Below, piece by piece: positions 15,658 to 25,137 of a stretch of DNA of 29,360 nucleotides (the stretch's first letter is position 1; the number at the start of each line of letters is the position of its first letter). Source of the DNA: a virus; the IMG/VR virus record IMGVR_UViG_3300037137_001530, positions 1 to 29,360 of that record. One strand, written 5' to 3'. The notes beneath the pieces are model-generated. The model was not told where the DNA came from. It did no database searches and was given only the letters and a program-made list of their open reading frames with translations. The translations under genes and the position numbers were made by a program.

Positions 15658-16074
15658 ATGGCTGCAAGTACCACAGTATCAAATTATTGGAAATATCATC
15701 AATTAAACAATTACGTGGCAAAGGCTTTTGTCGTTTTGCTCATGCAACCCGGGTTTGTGTTTGATATGGATGATCATATCGTGTATTCTGCCTTTTCCGC
15801 CAGCGAATTACCGTCGGCATATGGGTATGTGAAAGGTGCTGGGATTGCGCTTACAATATCCAGTATCGTTATTGATAATGTCAATAATCGAGGGAAGATA
15901 GTGTTTAACAGCGTCAGTTTTACGCCCAGCGGAGGTGATATCTCGATCGGTGGTGGAATGATATGGGATTTATCTGACGATGTAGTTGTAGGATATATGG
16001 ATGCAGGAGGAGTAATTACCATTCTTAATGGCATACCGTACGTGTTTCAGAATTTGGAGGTAAGGAATAATTAA
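15658..16074 (+). CDS. phage tail/fibre-associated protein, copy 2 of a tandem pair
   Basis: A 138-residue protein with AAGGAGGG upstream. It aligns end to end with the previous protein: SNYWKYHQL, LMQPGFVFD, ASELPSAYGYVKG, VNNRGKIVFNSVSFTPSGGDIS, DDVVVGYMDAGG and VFQNLEVR occupy matching positions. The two therefore arose by duplication. The nucleotide sequences have diverged substantially, so the duplication is not recent. The stop overlaps the next ATG (TAATG). Confidence 0.7.
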   Translation: MAASTTVSNYWKYHQLNNYVAKAFVVLLMQPGFVFDMDDHIVYSAFSASELPSAYGYVKGAGIALTISSIVIDNVNNRGKIVFNSVSFTPSGGDISIGGGMIWDLSDDVVVGYMDAGGVITILNGIPYVFQNLEVRNN

Positions 16075-17144
16075 TGGCTGAACCCATTTATTTCAATGCG
16101 CCACCCTTAGAGGTTGTATGTGAGATTTCTGGGATAATGACGTCTAACGTATTTGGTGGTCCTTTAGAGGTGACTACGGAAATTAGCGTTGGTGGTGGGG
16201 GAATTAGCGAAGACAATGTCCCAGTCATTATTGACAATGTCATTTTTACTGCACAAACGAGTTTTGGTCTATGGTTCATAAAGTTATTTGCAGCCAATCC
16301 GGTCATATGGAGAGCCCGTACCGGCACCGTTGATTTTACGATATATGAGAGCGAGAGCAATAAGCCTCTTGGCGCCGGAAAGACGTACATGGAAAATTTT
16401 GGGTGGGTGTATCAACTCAAGAAGCTTGGGAATAACATGATTGCTTACGGACAGAATAGCGTGATGGCTCAAATGCACGTAGAAGGTGCTAAATGGGGGA
16501 GAAAGACGATCCATTCTGTCGGCCTTAAGTCTTTCAATTCTGTGTGCGTAGATAATGAATTCAACCCGACAAAACATTGGTTTATTGATAAGGCAGACAG
16601 GTTGTTCGTGTTAACGAATGAAGGCGCTCAAGAGATATCTGATTATTCGAACTGGTTATCAAAGCTCGGGGAAAATACGATAATGTTGTACGATGAGTAC
16701 ATGAAGGTGGTTCGGATAGCGGATGGAGATTATGGATTTACGCTTACAGAATCTGGACTCGGTTGGGGTCCGCCCACTCTTTCTGGAATAGGTGTTAGAA
16801 ATGGAGAATATTACTTAGTATCTTCGGACGAAACGATAATGGTTCCTCCGCTTTCATTTGTAACAGATATTTTTGACCTTAATTCAAGGAGAACGAAACA
16901 CGTGCACCGAGTAGATTTTGGGTCTGATTTTGTTTTACAGGCCGCTCTGGATTACCGGTGGAAGTCAAACCAAAACTGGTTCTCTACTCCATGGACGAGT
17001 ACGGATTTTGGTGGAAGCGCGTTTATTCAGTGCGCTGGTGTTGAATTTAGGCTTAAAGGAAAATTATCTGCGTACGCTTTTGGGCGAGTGGATTATGCAG
17101 ATGTGAGAATACGGTACGATGAAATAGCAGAGGTATCCGCGTGA
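16074..17144 (+). CDS. beta-propeller tail protein (nozzle C-terminal half?)
   Basis: A 356-residue protein with GGAGGTAAGGA upstream and a start in TAATG. The N-terminus has a short repeated motif: LEVVCEIS (12-19) and LEVTTEIS (31-38), likely two strands of a linker. The rest has propeller-like pieces (MIAYGQNSVMAQMH, LFVLTNEGAQEISDYSNWLSKL, VRIADGDYGFTLTESGLGWGPPTLSGIGVRNGEYYLV) followed by DIFDLNSRRTKHVHRVDFGSDF...ALDYRWKSNQ, as in the end of nozzle-type proteins. It may complete the partial propeller of the gene at 11487. The role in the tail is inference. Confidence 0.6.
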   Translation: MAEPIYFNAPPLEVVCEISGIMTSNVFGGPLEVTTEISVGGGGISEDNVPVIIDNVIFTAQTSFGLWFIKLFAANPVIWRARTGTVDFTIYESESNKPLGAGKTYMENFGWVYQLKKLGNNMIAYGQNSVMAQMHVEGAKWGRKTIHSVGLKSFNSVCVDNEFNPTKHWFIDKADRLFVLTNEGAQEISDYSNWLSKLGENTIMLYDEYMKVVRIADGDYGFTLTESGLGWGPPTLSGIGVRNGEYYLVSSDETIMVPPLSFVTDIFDLNSRRTKHVHRVDFGSDFVLQAALDYRWKSNQNWFSTPWTSTDFGGSAFIQCAGVEFRLKGKLSAYAFGRVDYADVRIRYDEIAEVSA

Positions 17145-17575
17145 TCATTCAGTTGTCAGTGGAGAATATAGTGGAAATGTGGCCTGTGATAAAATACGCT
17201 GCAGCTAAAACTAGCGGTGTTAAAGAAAAACATGTGCCAAAATATTTGACCGGATTGCTTAAGGACCTTATGTGCGAGAAAATACAGTGTTGGTTTAATC
17301 TCTCTGATTCCAGAGAAGTAATAGCGGTTGGTTTGGCTAGGATTATGCTTGAAGTATCGGGTGTTCCGTATCTTTTCCTTTTCTGTACTTACGGGTTTTC
17401 TCCGTCGTCTGATCAGGACAAAGCGGATATTATAGAGATTCTGGATAAATTTGCGCGTAATACAGGTTGTATTTCAATTATCGGTGTTACGGATAATCCT
17501 ATGGCGGTTAATATTATGCAAAATAAGTTTGGGATGAAGGAAAAATATAAAGTGTTTGAGAGAGAGGTGAAGTAA
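17141..17575 (+). CDS. GNAT-fold-like phage protein
   Basis: A 144-residue protein with a GTG start coupled to the previous stop. It resembles a GNAT-like family often located between tail and ejection genes in these phages: an N-terminal helix pair (VENIVEMWPVIKYAAAK, YLTGLLKDLMCEKIQCWF), central strands (VIAVGLARIMLEV, YLFLFCTYG), a helix DIIEILDKFARNTGC, and the motif B-like VTDNPMAVNIMQNKFGM. The canonical acetyl-CoA pyrophosphate-binding R/Q-x-x-G-x-G/A loop is not evident, so it may have lost catalysis. The substrate is unknown. Confidence 0.6.
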   Translation: MIIQLSVENIVEMWPVIKYAAAKTSGVKEKHVPKYLTGLLKDLMCEKIQCWFNLSDSREVIAVGLARIMLEVSGVPYLFLFCTYGFSPSSDQDKADIIEILDKFARNTGCISIIGVTDNPMAVNIMQNKFGMKEKYKVFEREVK

Positions 17576-18442
17576 ATGGGCAAAAGCGGTGGGGGTGATA
17601 CTGTCGTAAGATATGCACCATTTCTTGAAACTGCTGCTAAGAGATTAATAGCTGATGGATGGGTTCATACGGATGAACAAATGGATATTTCTCCTTATAC
17701 AGGTCTTGTGGTAACAAATCCTGCTTTAGCGTTTTTCGGAATTGGGTACGTGATGTCTGATTATCCGTCAATGTTTGATATGTTCGGGAAATTTATGGCT
17801 GGACTGGATATAGAGACCCTTAACGCTCAAATACTTCAAGACGCACTTTACGGACCTGTTGTTGAAGAAGCAGTATCTGCTGCGGCGGCGATACTTGATT
17901 CAGATATCAACGCCCATTCGTATCCTAGGTTTGAGGAGGGGATGGCAGATATAAATGCAGTGATGGATTCTGAATTTATGATGGGTAGAGCTTTTATGGA
18001 GGATGGTCGAAATCGGAGCGTGGCTAAATATATATCAGATATTCACCTTCACATGTTAGACCTTGGTCATCAGCGCTGGGTGCATCACCTTCAGTGGAAT
18101 GCGCAGGTTATAAGTCATTATTTGTCAATATTCCATACGTATTTCGGGGAAGAGACGCAGTACGTGAGCACGACAACAGGGTTAGAAACTGCAAATCATT
18201 TATGGCCGTTTACGGTATTGAGTCATCAGAGAGAATTGATTGGAGTATTGAATGGAGCACATGCCGCTGCGGTGAAGAAGGATTCTGGATTTGCACGAGT
18301 TATGAGCGGGGTTCTTGGGGTTGCTGGGATATTGGCTGCTCCGATGACCGGAGGCGCGAGTCTGTTGGGAACATTGGCGTCTGGGGTTTCATCGTTAGGT
18401 GGATCGGCTCAGACAATGAATCGAGAAGGTGTAATGGGATAA
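17576..18442 (+). CDS. probable internal virion/ejection protein
   Basis: A 288-residue protein. The block VRYAPFLETAAKRLI...SPYTGLVVTNPALAFFGIGYVMSDYPSMFDMFGKFMAGLDIETLNAQIL followed by YPRFEEGMADINAVMDSEFMMGRAFMEDGR belongs to a family I recognise from many metagenomic phages, always between tail and ejection genes. The C-terminal 40 residues are Gly/Ala-rich and hydrophobic (GVLGVAGILAAPMTGGASLLGTLASG), suiting membrane insertion during DNA entry. GAGAGGTGAAG lies upstream. The ejection role is inferred from position and the hydrophobic end; no experimental relative is known to me. Confidence 0.62.
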   Translation: MGKSGGGDTVVRYAPFLETAAKRLIADGWVHTDEQMDISPYTGLVVTNPALAFFGIGYVMSDYPSMFDMFGKFMAGLDIETLNAQILQDALYGPVVEEAVSAAAAILDSDINAHSYPRFEEGMADINAVMDSEFMMGRAFMEDGRNRSVAKYISDIHLHMLDLGHQRWVHHLQWNAQVISHYLSIFHTYFGEETQYVSTTTGLETANHLWPFTVLSHQRELIGVLNGAHAAAVKKDSGFARVMSGVLGVAGILAAPMTGGASLLGTLASGVSSLGGSAQTMNREGVMG

Positions 18443-18451
18443 GGAGGTTAT

Positions 18452-19828
18452 ATGCCTGAATTGAATATAGATCAAATAATTCCTGGGTCTGGGTACGAAG
18501 ATGAGTGGATGTTACGTCCTCCGGACGCACAGCCCCGGTCTTTGGTAGGCGGACAAATGCCTGTATCAATGGTTCCTGGTCAACAGTCTGCTAACGTTAC
18601 TACACCTGCTCCACCTGGAATGAGGCCTTTTGTTGATGCGAATCAACCGACACAAAAACCAATGAGCGAAGGGAGGAGACAATTGCAAGGAAGTGGATTA
18701 TCAAACGCTCTTGCTTCAGCGGCTGCGGCAATTGGTCCAAATTCGTGGGGCGGTAGGTTAGGTGAACGGACGTTAGATATGAATCAGAGAAATTTTGAGA
18801 ATTTGATGAGAACTCAGCAAGAGGATATACAGCAAGGGCGTTTTGATATAGAGCAACAGATAGCAGACGAAGAGAGGAGAAATAAGCAAGGAATAATTCG
18901 TTCTCTGACTGAACCTGGAGCAGAGGGCCGATCTCTGTTAGAGAAACAGTATGAAGGAGATCCGCAGAGACAACAGCTCGCTCTAGCGAACATCGGTCTT
19001 GGTGATATGAAAGAGGTAGAGAGCATATTGGGAAGACCTGCGGCTCAATTTGAGATGAAGGCGATCGGAGACGCGTTTGAGGCTGTGGATCACACTAAAC
19101 CTGTAGACGATCAGCGCGGTGAGTTTGTTGGAAAAGTGATGAAATCAGGTATGATAAAAGACAAAAAGACTGCGCTTGATTTTGCTAAGCTCCTTATTCC
19201 AGAGAAGACCTCTCACTTTGGATCCGCGATTGGAAAACAGGTGGAAGATCGAAATCGCCTCGTTCAGCAGTTTGGAGAAGATAGCTCTGAGGTGGAGAAA
19301 TTTGACGAGATGTCGCAGAGTAAGGAACAGGGTACTTTTAAGACTGAATACGGACCTGAAGGACAGACGAAGGAAACCTGGATGTCTAAGGGCCAGAGCT
19401 ATACTCCTGAGAAGGGCTGGTCCTTGACCGCGCCAAAGAGTCATGCTATTCCAGCGTCTAAGGTGAAGCAGGATATGGATATGATAAAGAACCAAATTTC
19501 CTCTAAGACGGGATTATCTCCGTTCGAATTTACTGATAACCCTGAGGTGCAGACTCTTCTTCTCGAGGCTCAAGAGATGTTTGAGGAGGGTAAAGGACCT
19601 AAGGAAGTTTGGCAACAGATCGCGGATAAACTTCCGGCGAAACAGGAACAGAAAGAAGAGAAGCATTGGTGGCAAGATGTGTGGCATGGAATTAAGCGGG
19701 GGTTGGGGATGGAGAGCGAGGAAGAGAGCGGAGATGTTCGAGTGGTGGCGCCGAACGGACAGACTGGAACGATTCCTAAAAAACAGCTCGAGGAAGCGTT
19801 GAAATCTGGGTATAAGAGGGTTGAATGA
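18452..19828 (+). CDS. probable ejection protein, helical
   Basis: A 458-residue hydrophilic, mainly helical protein after a good AAGGAGG site (18441-18447). The N-terminal 70 residues are Pro/Gln-rich (QPRSLVGGQMPVSMVPGQQS); then come an Ala-rich stretch SGLSNALASAAAAIG and long Gln/Glu/Arg helices (MRTQQEDIQQGRFDIEQQIA). The C-terminal VRVVAPNGQTGTIPKKQLEEALKSG is a short module seen at the ends of phage ejection and tail proteins. It overlaps the next gene by four bases (ATGA). Together with its neighbours it resembles the set of internal proteins of podoviruses. The function is inferred. Confidence 0.62.
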   Translation: MPELNIDQIIPGSGYEDEWMLRPPDAQPRSLVGGQMPVSMVPGQQSANVTTPAPPGMRPFVDANQPTQKPMSEGRRQLQGSGLSNALASAAAAIGPNSWGGRLGERTLDMNQRNFENLMRTQQEDIQQGRFDIEQQIADEERRNKQGIIRSLTEPGAEGRSLLEKQYEGDPQRQQLALANIGLGDMKEVESILGRPAAQFEMKAIGDAFEAVDHTKPVDDQRGEFVGKVMKSGMIKDKKTALDFAKLLIPEKTSHFGSAIGKQVEDRNRLVQQFGEDSSEVEKFDEMSQSKEQGTFKTEYGPEGQTKETWMSKGQSYTPEKGWSLTAPKSHAIPASKVKQDMDMIKNQISSKTGLSPFEFTDNPEVQTLLLEAQEMFEEGKGPKEVWQQIADKLPAKQEQKEEKHWWQDVWHGIKRGLGMESEEESGDVRVVAPNGQTGTIPKKQLEEALKSGYKRVE

Positions 19829-22800
19829 TAGATTTTAAGCCAGATAAGAAGGAAACTGTACCTGATCTTATTAGGAGAAAAGCCCAAGAGTATGGTGTAG
19901 ATCCTAACATCGCTCTTGGTGTCGCAGAACAGGAGAGCAACTTTAATCCTGACGCGAGGAATAAGAAGAGCGGAGCTACTGGGGTTATGCAATTAATGCC
20001 TAAGACTGCTAAGGGATTAGGTGTCAAAGATTCAAAAAATCCAGAACAGAACGTAGATGCAGGCGTTCGTTATCTATCAACGCTTCACGAGAAACACGGA
20101 GGAGATACAGATAAAGCTCTTGCGGAATACGGAGGATTTAAGAAGAAAGACCCAACTTCTTATGTGGAGGGGGTGAAGGAGAAGGCTCAAAAGTACGTCA
20201 CGCCTAAGGTGGATTTTAAAGCGGATAAACCATCTGGCCCATTGGGAAGAGCAGCGGAATCTATTGTCAAGAGGTCGAGAGAACTTGCTCCTCAAGTGGT
20301 GGGTGATTATGTTGGAGTTCTTGAGGGCTTAGCCACTACAGCATCTGGTATGACTGCATTTCCGTTATCCGTGGCCGCTGGAGTGGGTGCGATGGTTGGT
20401 CAAGCGGCGAAACAGGGAAATTTTGAGGTGGATCCAGAAATTTATTCAGAGGCGCAAGAGAAAGTTGCTCGAGTGTTGACGTATCAACCAAAGACAGAGA
20501 AGGGAGAATTTCAGGCGAGGACCCTCGGCGCGCCGTTTGAATTGCTTGGTAAAGCGCAGGAAAAGGGTTTAGAGTTCGTCCCGGAGAAGTACCGAGGCGA
20601 GGCTAAGATCGCGTCTGACATCGCTCTCATAGCAGCTCCTTTCGCGAAGAGTTTCGTTCTGCGACCTATCGCGGAATCCAATTGGTATCGGAGGATGACA
20701 GTTAAAGAGAGAGGTCTCGTCAATCAGGCAGTTCAGGAAATGAAAAGGGAAGGAATGTCTGAAGGAGACATCGTTCAAGAACAGTGGAAAGATTCGTCGA
20801 AGAGAGAAGAGCTTCTGAAGAAATACGCAGGTGTGCAGGAGGAACTTAAGACAGAACCTAAAGCGGAACGTAAAGTGGAACCTAAGGAAGAAGGACCTAA
20901 AACTCCGCCAGCGAGAGAGGGAGAAGAACCTATATTAAAATCTAAGTGGTCTGAGACCGAGTACTTCGACAAGAAGTTGAAGGAAGGTGTAGAAGATGTT
21001 GCTCCTATTGTGGTTGAAAAAGCGAAGGAAGAACCAATAACGCCTGAAGTCATAACACCAGAAAAGAAAGGGCTTTCAAAAGAAGTAAAAGAAGGTAAAA
21101 CAGAAAAACCTGAGATACCTCAGCTCACTACGAAGGAAGAAGATGTGAGTCCCACCTCACTATCCCCGAAGGAGCCGCCGGTCCCCCCAGCGGCTCCTTT
21201 AATAGAGGTAGAAACGAAGGTGTCTGAGGTTCCGGCGGAGGAAGTTCCTGAGGGTAAGGTCGATCTTGAGGCGTTGGCTAAAGAGGCTGTAGAAGAAAAG
21301 GCGCCTGAGAAAATAGAAAAAGTTAAGCCTTCTGGACGGATGGGGAATGCTCTTGAAGGGATGGTTAGATTTAAAAAGACATTTCCTAATGGAAGTTCTG
21401 GTATAGTTGTTGGAAAAATAATAGATGAAAGTAATCCATCTAAGATCAAAGTTCAACCTATAGACGTTGAAGAAGCTAGAAACAAAGATGGTGAATTGAT
21501 AAAGGCTCGTTTTGATTTATCTAAGTGGAATGAAACTGAGGTAGATATAAAAGATGTATTAGGTAGCGCAGCGCCTTTAGCTGGAACCGAGGGTCTTACT
21601 TCTGAAGCACAGGCTCAAATATTGAGAAATAAACTTGGACTTGAGGAGAAAGAAGTAGAACCAGTTAAAGACGTAAAACCTGTTACAGATGATTTAAATG
21701 AACTTCGAGTTAGTCTTGAGAAAAAATATGAATCAGATTATCCAAAATTTGATGATTATATGGAAGAAGGGAAAAGCACCTATGATTATCAGATAGCATT
21801 AAGAGAATATAATCAGAAAATTACACAGGAATTTGAAAGCGATCCAAGGGTAAAGGGAATTATAGACTCTGTTGCAGGTAAGTGGAATGTAATAGGGAAA
21901 TCACCAGATGGTCAACATATTAAAGCCTCAAATGTTTCATATAAAGAAGGTAGAGAGATTCTGCATAAGAATGGTATTCTTGAGGAAGCAGATAGAGATG
22001 GTTTATTTCCTACAGGTAGAGGAACTCGTGTTGTATCTAATGATGGTTTTGTTACAGAACTTCGTCCAGTAGATGCTGCTGCTCAAGCAGAGTACCAAAA
22101 AGTAGTTGATTATGCTAAAAAAGCTTATTCTGAAGAGGTTGATATAAGTATCGAAAAACCAGAGGTTCCTGAAAAACCTAAACCCGAAATTCCAAGCGAT
22201 TGGTTCAAACAGGTGACAGAGGCATATTCTGGTAAAAAGGCTGAGGAACTTTTCGAGAAATTTGGTAAGACGAGAGAAGATTACATGCTTTTTAAAGCGA
22301 ACGAGGAGGTGAGGGTTCCGGAACCTGAGGAGATGACCATTGAGCAACTTGAGGGTTACGAGCGCACCTTTAAGGGAGAAGCGTGGGATAAAGATTCTTT
22401 ACTCATTCGCCGAGACGCTGCTGAGAGATTAGGTGTTGAGGCTAAGGGAAAAGATCCTGAACAGCTCAAGAAAGAAGTCACAAAGAAAATTAAGGAACTT
22501 AAGCCTAAAGCGAAAAGTGGAATTGAGGCCGAAGAAATTAAGGAAGAGGTTCCTGAGGAAGTGAAGACGAGTATTAAAGAGATCATCGCAAACATAAAGC
22601 CTGAGGTACCTAACGAGGTTGTGTGGGATTATTTTGACCTCGACGGACTTTTAAAGGCCCATGGAATAGATAAGGCTGATTTTATTAAGGAAGAACAGAA
22701 ACTCATCGTGTCTGACGAAGTTAAAAGAGCTATTGAGAAGTTGAGATTGCCTAAGAAAGAGGAAGGACTTGGAGAAGCTGGATTTATTGATCTTACTAAG

Positions 22801-25137
22801 CTTAAAGACGTCGGAAAAGACCTTTGGGACTTTTACAGGAAGAGACCGGAATTTACTCCTATGAAGGAAATGATCGGAAAATATACCGGCGGTCTTCAGG
22901 TCATAGACCTTGAGCTCACTAAACTCGCGAAGAGGATCAATGAAGAGATTCCGAAGGATAAGCAGGTGGCGATCAATGTGTATATGGAAGCTGGAGGAGA
23001 TCCTGAGACTCTGAAGAAATACGCCTCTACGGTGAAGGGCGATTATAAGAAGATGTACGAAGACGCCCAAAATCTATCTCCCGAGGAAAGGGCAAAGGCC
23101 GACGAATTCCGGAAACAGTTCGACGAACTTTGGATCGCGGCGTTTGGCGAGGACGTAATAGATTCCTACGTGGAAAATTACGTTCGCCACCAGTGGAAGG
23201 ATCCTGAGAAAGCTGGGGCTAAGACGTTAGCTGGATTGCAAGCTGGTTTCTTCCGCGTTAACCCGAGAGAGGCTATGAAGAGAGTTTTTCAGGACAACTA
23301 CGAGGGTATTCAGGCTGGATATGAGCCAGTTGACATGAGGATTGGTTACCAGTTCGTCGCGTGGCAGAGGTCCGTAAGACAGGCGATCTTGGCCAGGAAG
23401 TTTCTCAAATCTCTCATGAGGTCTAAGGAAGTAGACGGTCGTCCTTCTGTCGTGATCGGCGGATCTGGAAAACCGATAAAATCAGAGGGCGTCGACCTTA
23501 AAAAAGCGCACTTCATTAAAGCGAACAATAAGGGACATGATACTAGAGATTTTAAGTTCATCGATCACCCTGCCCTTCGCAGGTGGAAATGGATTGGAGA
23601 GACAGAGGACGGTGCTCCGATATACATGGAAGGTAACATGTGGGTACACCCTGAAGCGTACCACCGGATGAATGCGATGTTCGGTAAGTCTGCGATCAGA
23701 GAATTTAAGATACCGGACCGAGTACCTCTTTTAGGTGGAAAGAAGCCAGGTAAAGGCGCTCTCGCAGCCGGCGGATTTGTTAAGGGTACTGTGCTCGTAG
23801 GTCCATTTCACCACGTACACATGGCGGAACACGCGTTGTTCCACAAGGTGAATCCGTTTACGACAAGGGAAATAGAATTTAACGAACGTCCAGTGCTCAA
23901 AGACCTTGTAGATCACGGACTTATGCTCTACAATCACAACGCTCTTGCGGAATTTGGTGAGGGTTTAGCTTCCGGCGGTGCTTGGAAATATGTACCTGTA
24001 GTAGGAGAGAATCAGCGGAGGTATCAGGAGTGGTTGTTTACGGACTATATCCCCCGACTTAAGGCTGAGATGGCAGAACACGCGGTTGAGAGGGCGAAAG
24101 GGTATTACGAAAAACAGCTTACGAGCGGAGAGTTATCAATGGATCAACTCCTTGAGAACGTCGCGATGCAGTCCAACGCAGCGTTCGGGGAGCAGAATTA
24201 CAAGTACCTCGGTAGGAACCCTACTCTTCAAGACGCTCTCCGGATCGGGTTACTTGCGCCTGATTTCCTTGAGGCGAGGCTCCGCTTCGGCGGTCAAGCT
24301 ATGAGGCCCTACGGAAAAGAGCAGACGATGGCTCTCCTTCGCGGAGCTGCGATCATGGGGTCTGCGGCCATAGTCGCTAGTCTCCTCTTCGGCGACGAAA
24401 ATAAGTGGAATCCTAATAGACCGTTCAGCGTCGTTATAGGAGGGAGAGAGTACACTCCAAGGTCTGTGGTCGGGGATATTGCGCACCTCATATCCGACCC
24501 AAGAGGATTTTGGTATTATCGCCTCAATCCTTTGTGGGGTCGTCCTGTAGCTCAACTTGCCACTGGACGAGATGAAAAAGGGAGGAAGAGCACGCCTCTC
24601 AACGTAGCGAAAGATACGCTCAAGACGTGGGTTCCTATTCCTGCTCAAGGGTTAGTGAAAGATCAAGGCGACGACGTCCTCAACGCGATGATGCACGGAT
24701 TATTGTCCTCCGTCGGTCTGTCTAATTACGAGTATCAGACGGATTTTGGGAGATACTCGATGAAGCTTGATAGACCGGCGTACCCGAAGACGGAGAAGAG
24801 CACGGAAAAGAGCAAGATCGTCCACCAACTGAAAGTAGACCGGAAAGAGGGAATGAAGTCCCTTCGAGAGGCTATGAAGAAAAACGTTATCACGGAGAGA
24901 GATCGCGCTGAGACTGAGGAGAGAGCGTTTCACCCGGCGAAGTTCTCGTCGAAGAAGATGACCCTTGAGGAGTTAGCTAAAGGCGTAGATTCTACAACCC
25001 TCACGAGGCAAGAGAGAAGCGACATTCTCCCTGTATTTAGTGGTAAGTTGAACAAAGCTTGGGAAGAAGGAAAATTGACCAAAGACGATAGAAATCGTTA
25101 CGCAGAAATCTTAAGGAAATTAAAGGAGAGACAGTGA
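19825..25137 (+). CDS. giant ejection protein with N-terminal lytic transglycosylase
   Basis: A 1770-residue protein. Residues about 11-105 form an SLT domain: helix, AEQESNFNP with catalytic Glu37, GVMQLMP (53-59) and the AEYGG segment in place of AYNAG. It likely opens murein locally as DNA enters, as T7 gp16 does. Residues 157-197 are a hydrophobic, Gly/Ala-rich stretch. Residues about 330-515 are a Lys/Glu/Pro-rich linker. Residues about 508-785 derive from an AT-rich block unlike the rest. Later parts contain a helical core with hydrophobic segments near 1310-1340 and 1501-1522 and an end typical of large phage virion proteins (RPFSVVIGGREYTPRSVVGDIAHLI, RPVAQLATGRDEKGRKSTPLN). It starts by ATGA overlap. 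Confidence 0.8.
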   Translation: MIDFKPDKKETVPDLIRRKAQEYGVDPNIALGVAEQESNFNPDARNKKSGATGVMQLMPKTAKGLGVKDSKNPEQNVDAGVRYLSTLHEKHGGDTDKALAEYGGFKKKDPTSYVEGVKEKAQKYVTPKVDFKADKPSGPLGRAAESIVKRSRELAPQVVGDYVGVLEGLATTASGMTAFPLSVAAGVGAMVGQAAKQGNFEVDPEIYSEAQEKVARVLTYQPKTEKGEFQARTLGAPFELLGKAQEKGLEFVPEKYRGEAKIASDIALIAAPFAKSFVLRPIAESNWYRRMTVKERGLVNQAVQEMKREGMSEGDIVQEQWKDSSKREELLKKYAGVQEELKTEPKAERKVEPKEEGPKTPPAREGEEPILKSKWSETEYFDKKLKEGVEDVAPIVVEKAKEEPITPEVITPEKKGLSKEVKEGKTEKPEIPQLTTKEEDVSPTSLSPKEPPVPPAAPLIEVETKVSEVPAEEVPEGKVDLEALAKEAVEEKAPEKIEKVKPSGRMGNALEGMVRFKKTFPNGSSGIVVGKIIDESNPSKIKVQPIDVEEARNKDGELIKARFDLSKWNETEVDIKDVLGSAAPLAGTEGLTSEAQAQILRNKLGLEEKEVEPVKDVKPVTDDLNELRVSLEKKYESDYPKFDDYMEEGKSTYDYQIALREYNQKITQEFESDPRVKGIIDSVAGKWNVIGKSPDGQHIKASNVSYKEGREILHKNGILEEADRDGLFPTGRGTRVVSNDGFVTELRPVDAAAQAEYQKVVDYAKKAYSEEVDISIEKPEVPEKPKPEIPSDWFKQVTEAYSGKKAEELFEKFGKTREDYMLFKANEEVRVPEPEEMTIEQLEGYERTFKGEAWDKDSLLIRRDAAERLGVEAKGKDPEQLKKEVTKKIKELKPKAKSGIEAEEIKEEVPEEVKTSIKEIIANIKPEVPNEVVWDYFDLDGLLKAHGIDKADFIKEEQKLIVSDEVKRAIEKLRLPKKEEGLGEAGFIDLTKLKDVGKDLWDFYRKRPEFTPMKEMIGKYTGGLQVIDLELTKLAKRINEEIPKDKQVAINVYMEAGGDPETLKKYASTVKGDYKKMYEDAQNLSPEERAKADEFRKQFDELWIAAFGEDVIDSYVENYVRHQWKDPEKAGAKTLAGLQAGFFRVNPREAMKRVFQDNYEGIQAGYEPVDMRIGYQFVAWQRSVRQAILARKFLKSLMRSKEVDGRPSVVIGGSGKPIKSEGVDLKKAHFIKANNKGHDTRDFKFIDHPALRRWKWIGETEDGAPIYMEGNMWVHPEAYHRMNAMFGKSAIREFKIPDRVPLLGGKKPGKGALAAGGFVKGTVLVGPFHHVHMAEHALFHKVNPFTTREIEFNERPVLKDLVDHGLMLYNHNALAEFGEGLASGGAWKYVPVVGENQRRYQEWLFTDYIPRLKAEMAEHAVERAKGYYEKQLTSGELSMDQLLENVAMQSNAAFGEQNYKYLGRNPTLQDALRIGLLAPDFLEARLRFGGQAMRPYGKEQTMALLRGAAIMGSAAIVASLLFGDENKWNPNRPFSVVIGGREYTPRSVVGDIAHLISDPRGFWYYRLNPLWGRPVAQLATGRDEKGRKSTPLNVAKDTLKTWVPIPAQGLVKDQGDDVLNAMMHGLLSSVGLSNYEYQTDFGRYSMKLDRPAYPKTEKSTEKSKIVHQLKVDRKEGMKSLREAMKKNVITERDRAETEERAFHPAKFSSKKMTLEELAKGVDSTTLTRQERSDILPVFSGKLNKAWEEGKLTKDDRNRYAEILRKLKERQ
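21169..21199 (+). other. strong hairpin inside the giant gene
   Basis: AAGGAGCCGC (21169-21178) pairs perfectly with GCGGCTCCTT (21190-21199) around an 11-base C-rich loop and is followed by TAATAG. A smaller hairpin GTGAG/CTCAC (21145-21149, 21156-21160) precedes it. It looks like a terminator but lies in frame in a proline-rich linker. Confidence 0.6.

Noticed and set aside
12337-16074. Diversity-generating retroelement target
   Set aside because: No reverse transcriptase, template repeat or variable-repeat pair is visible in the window.
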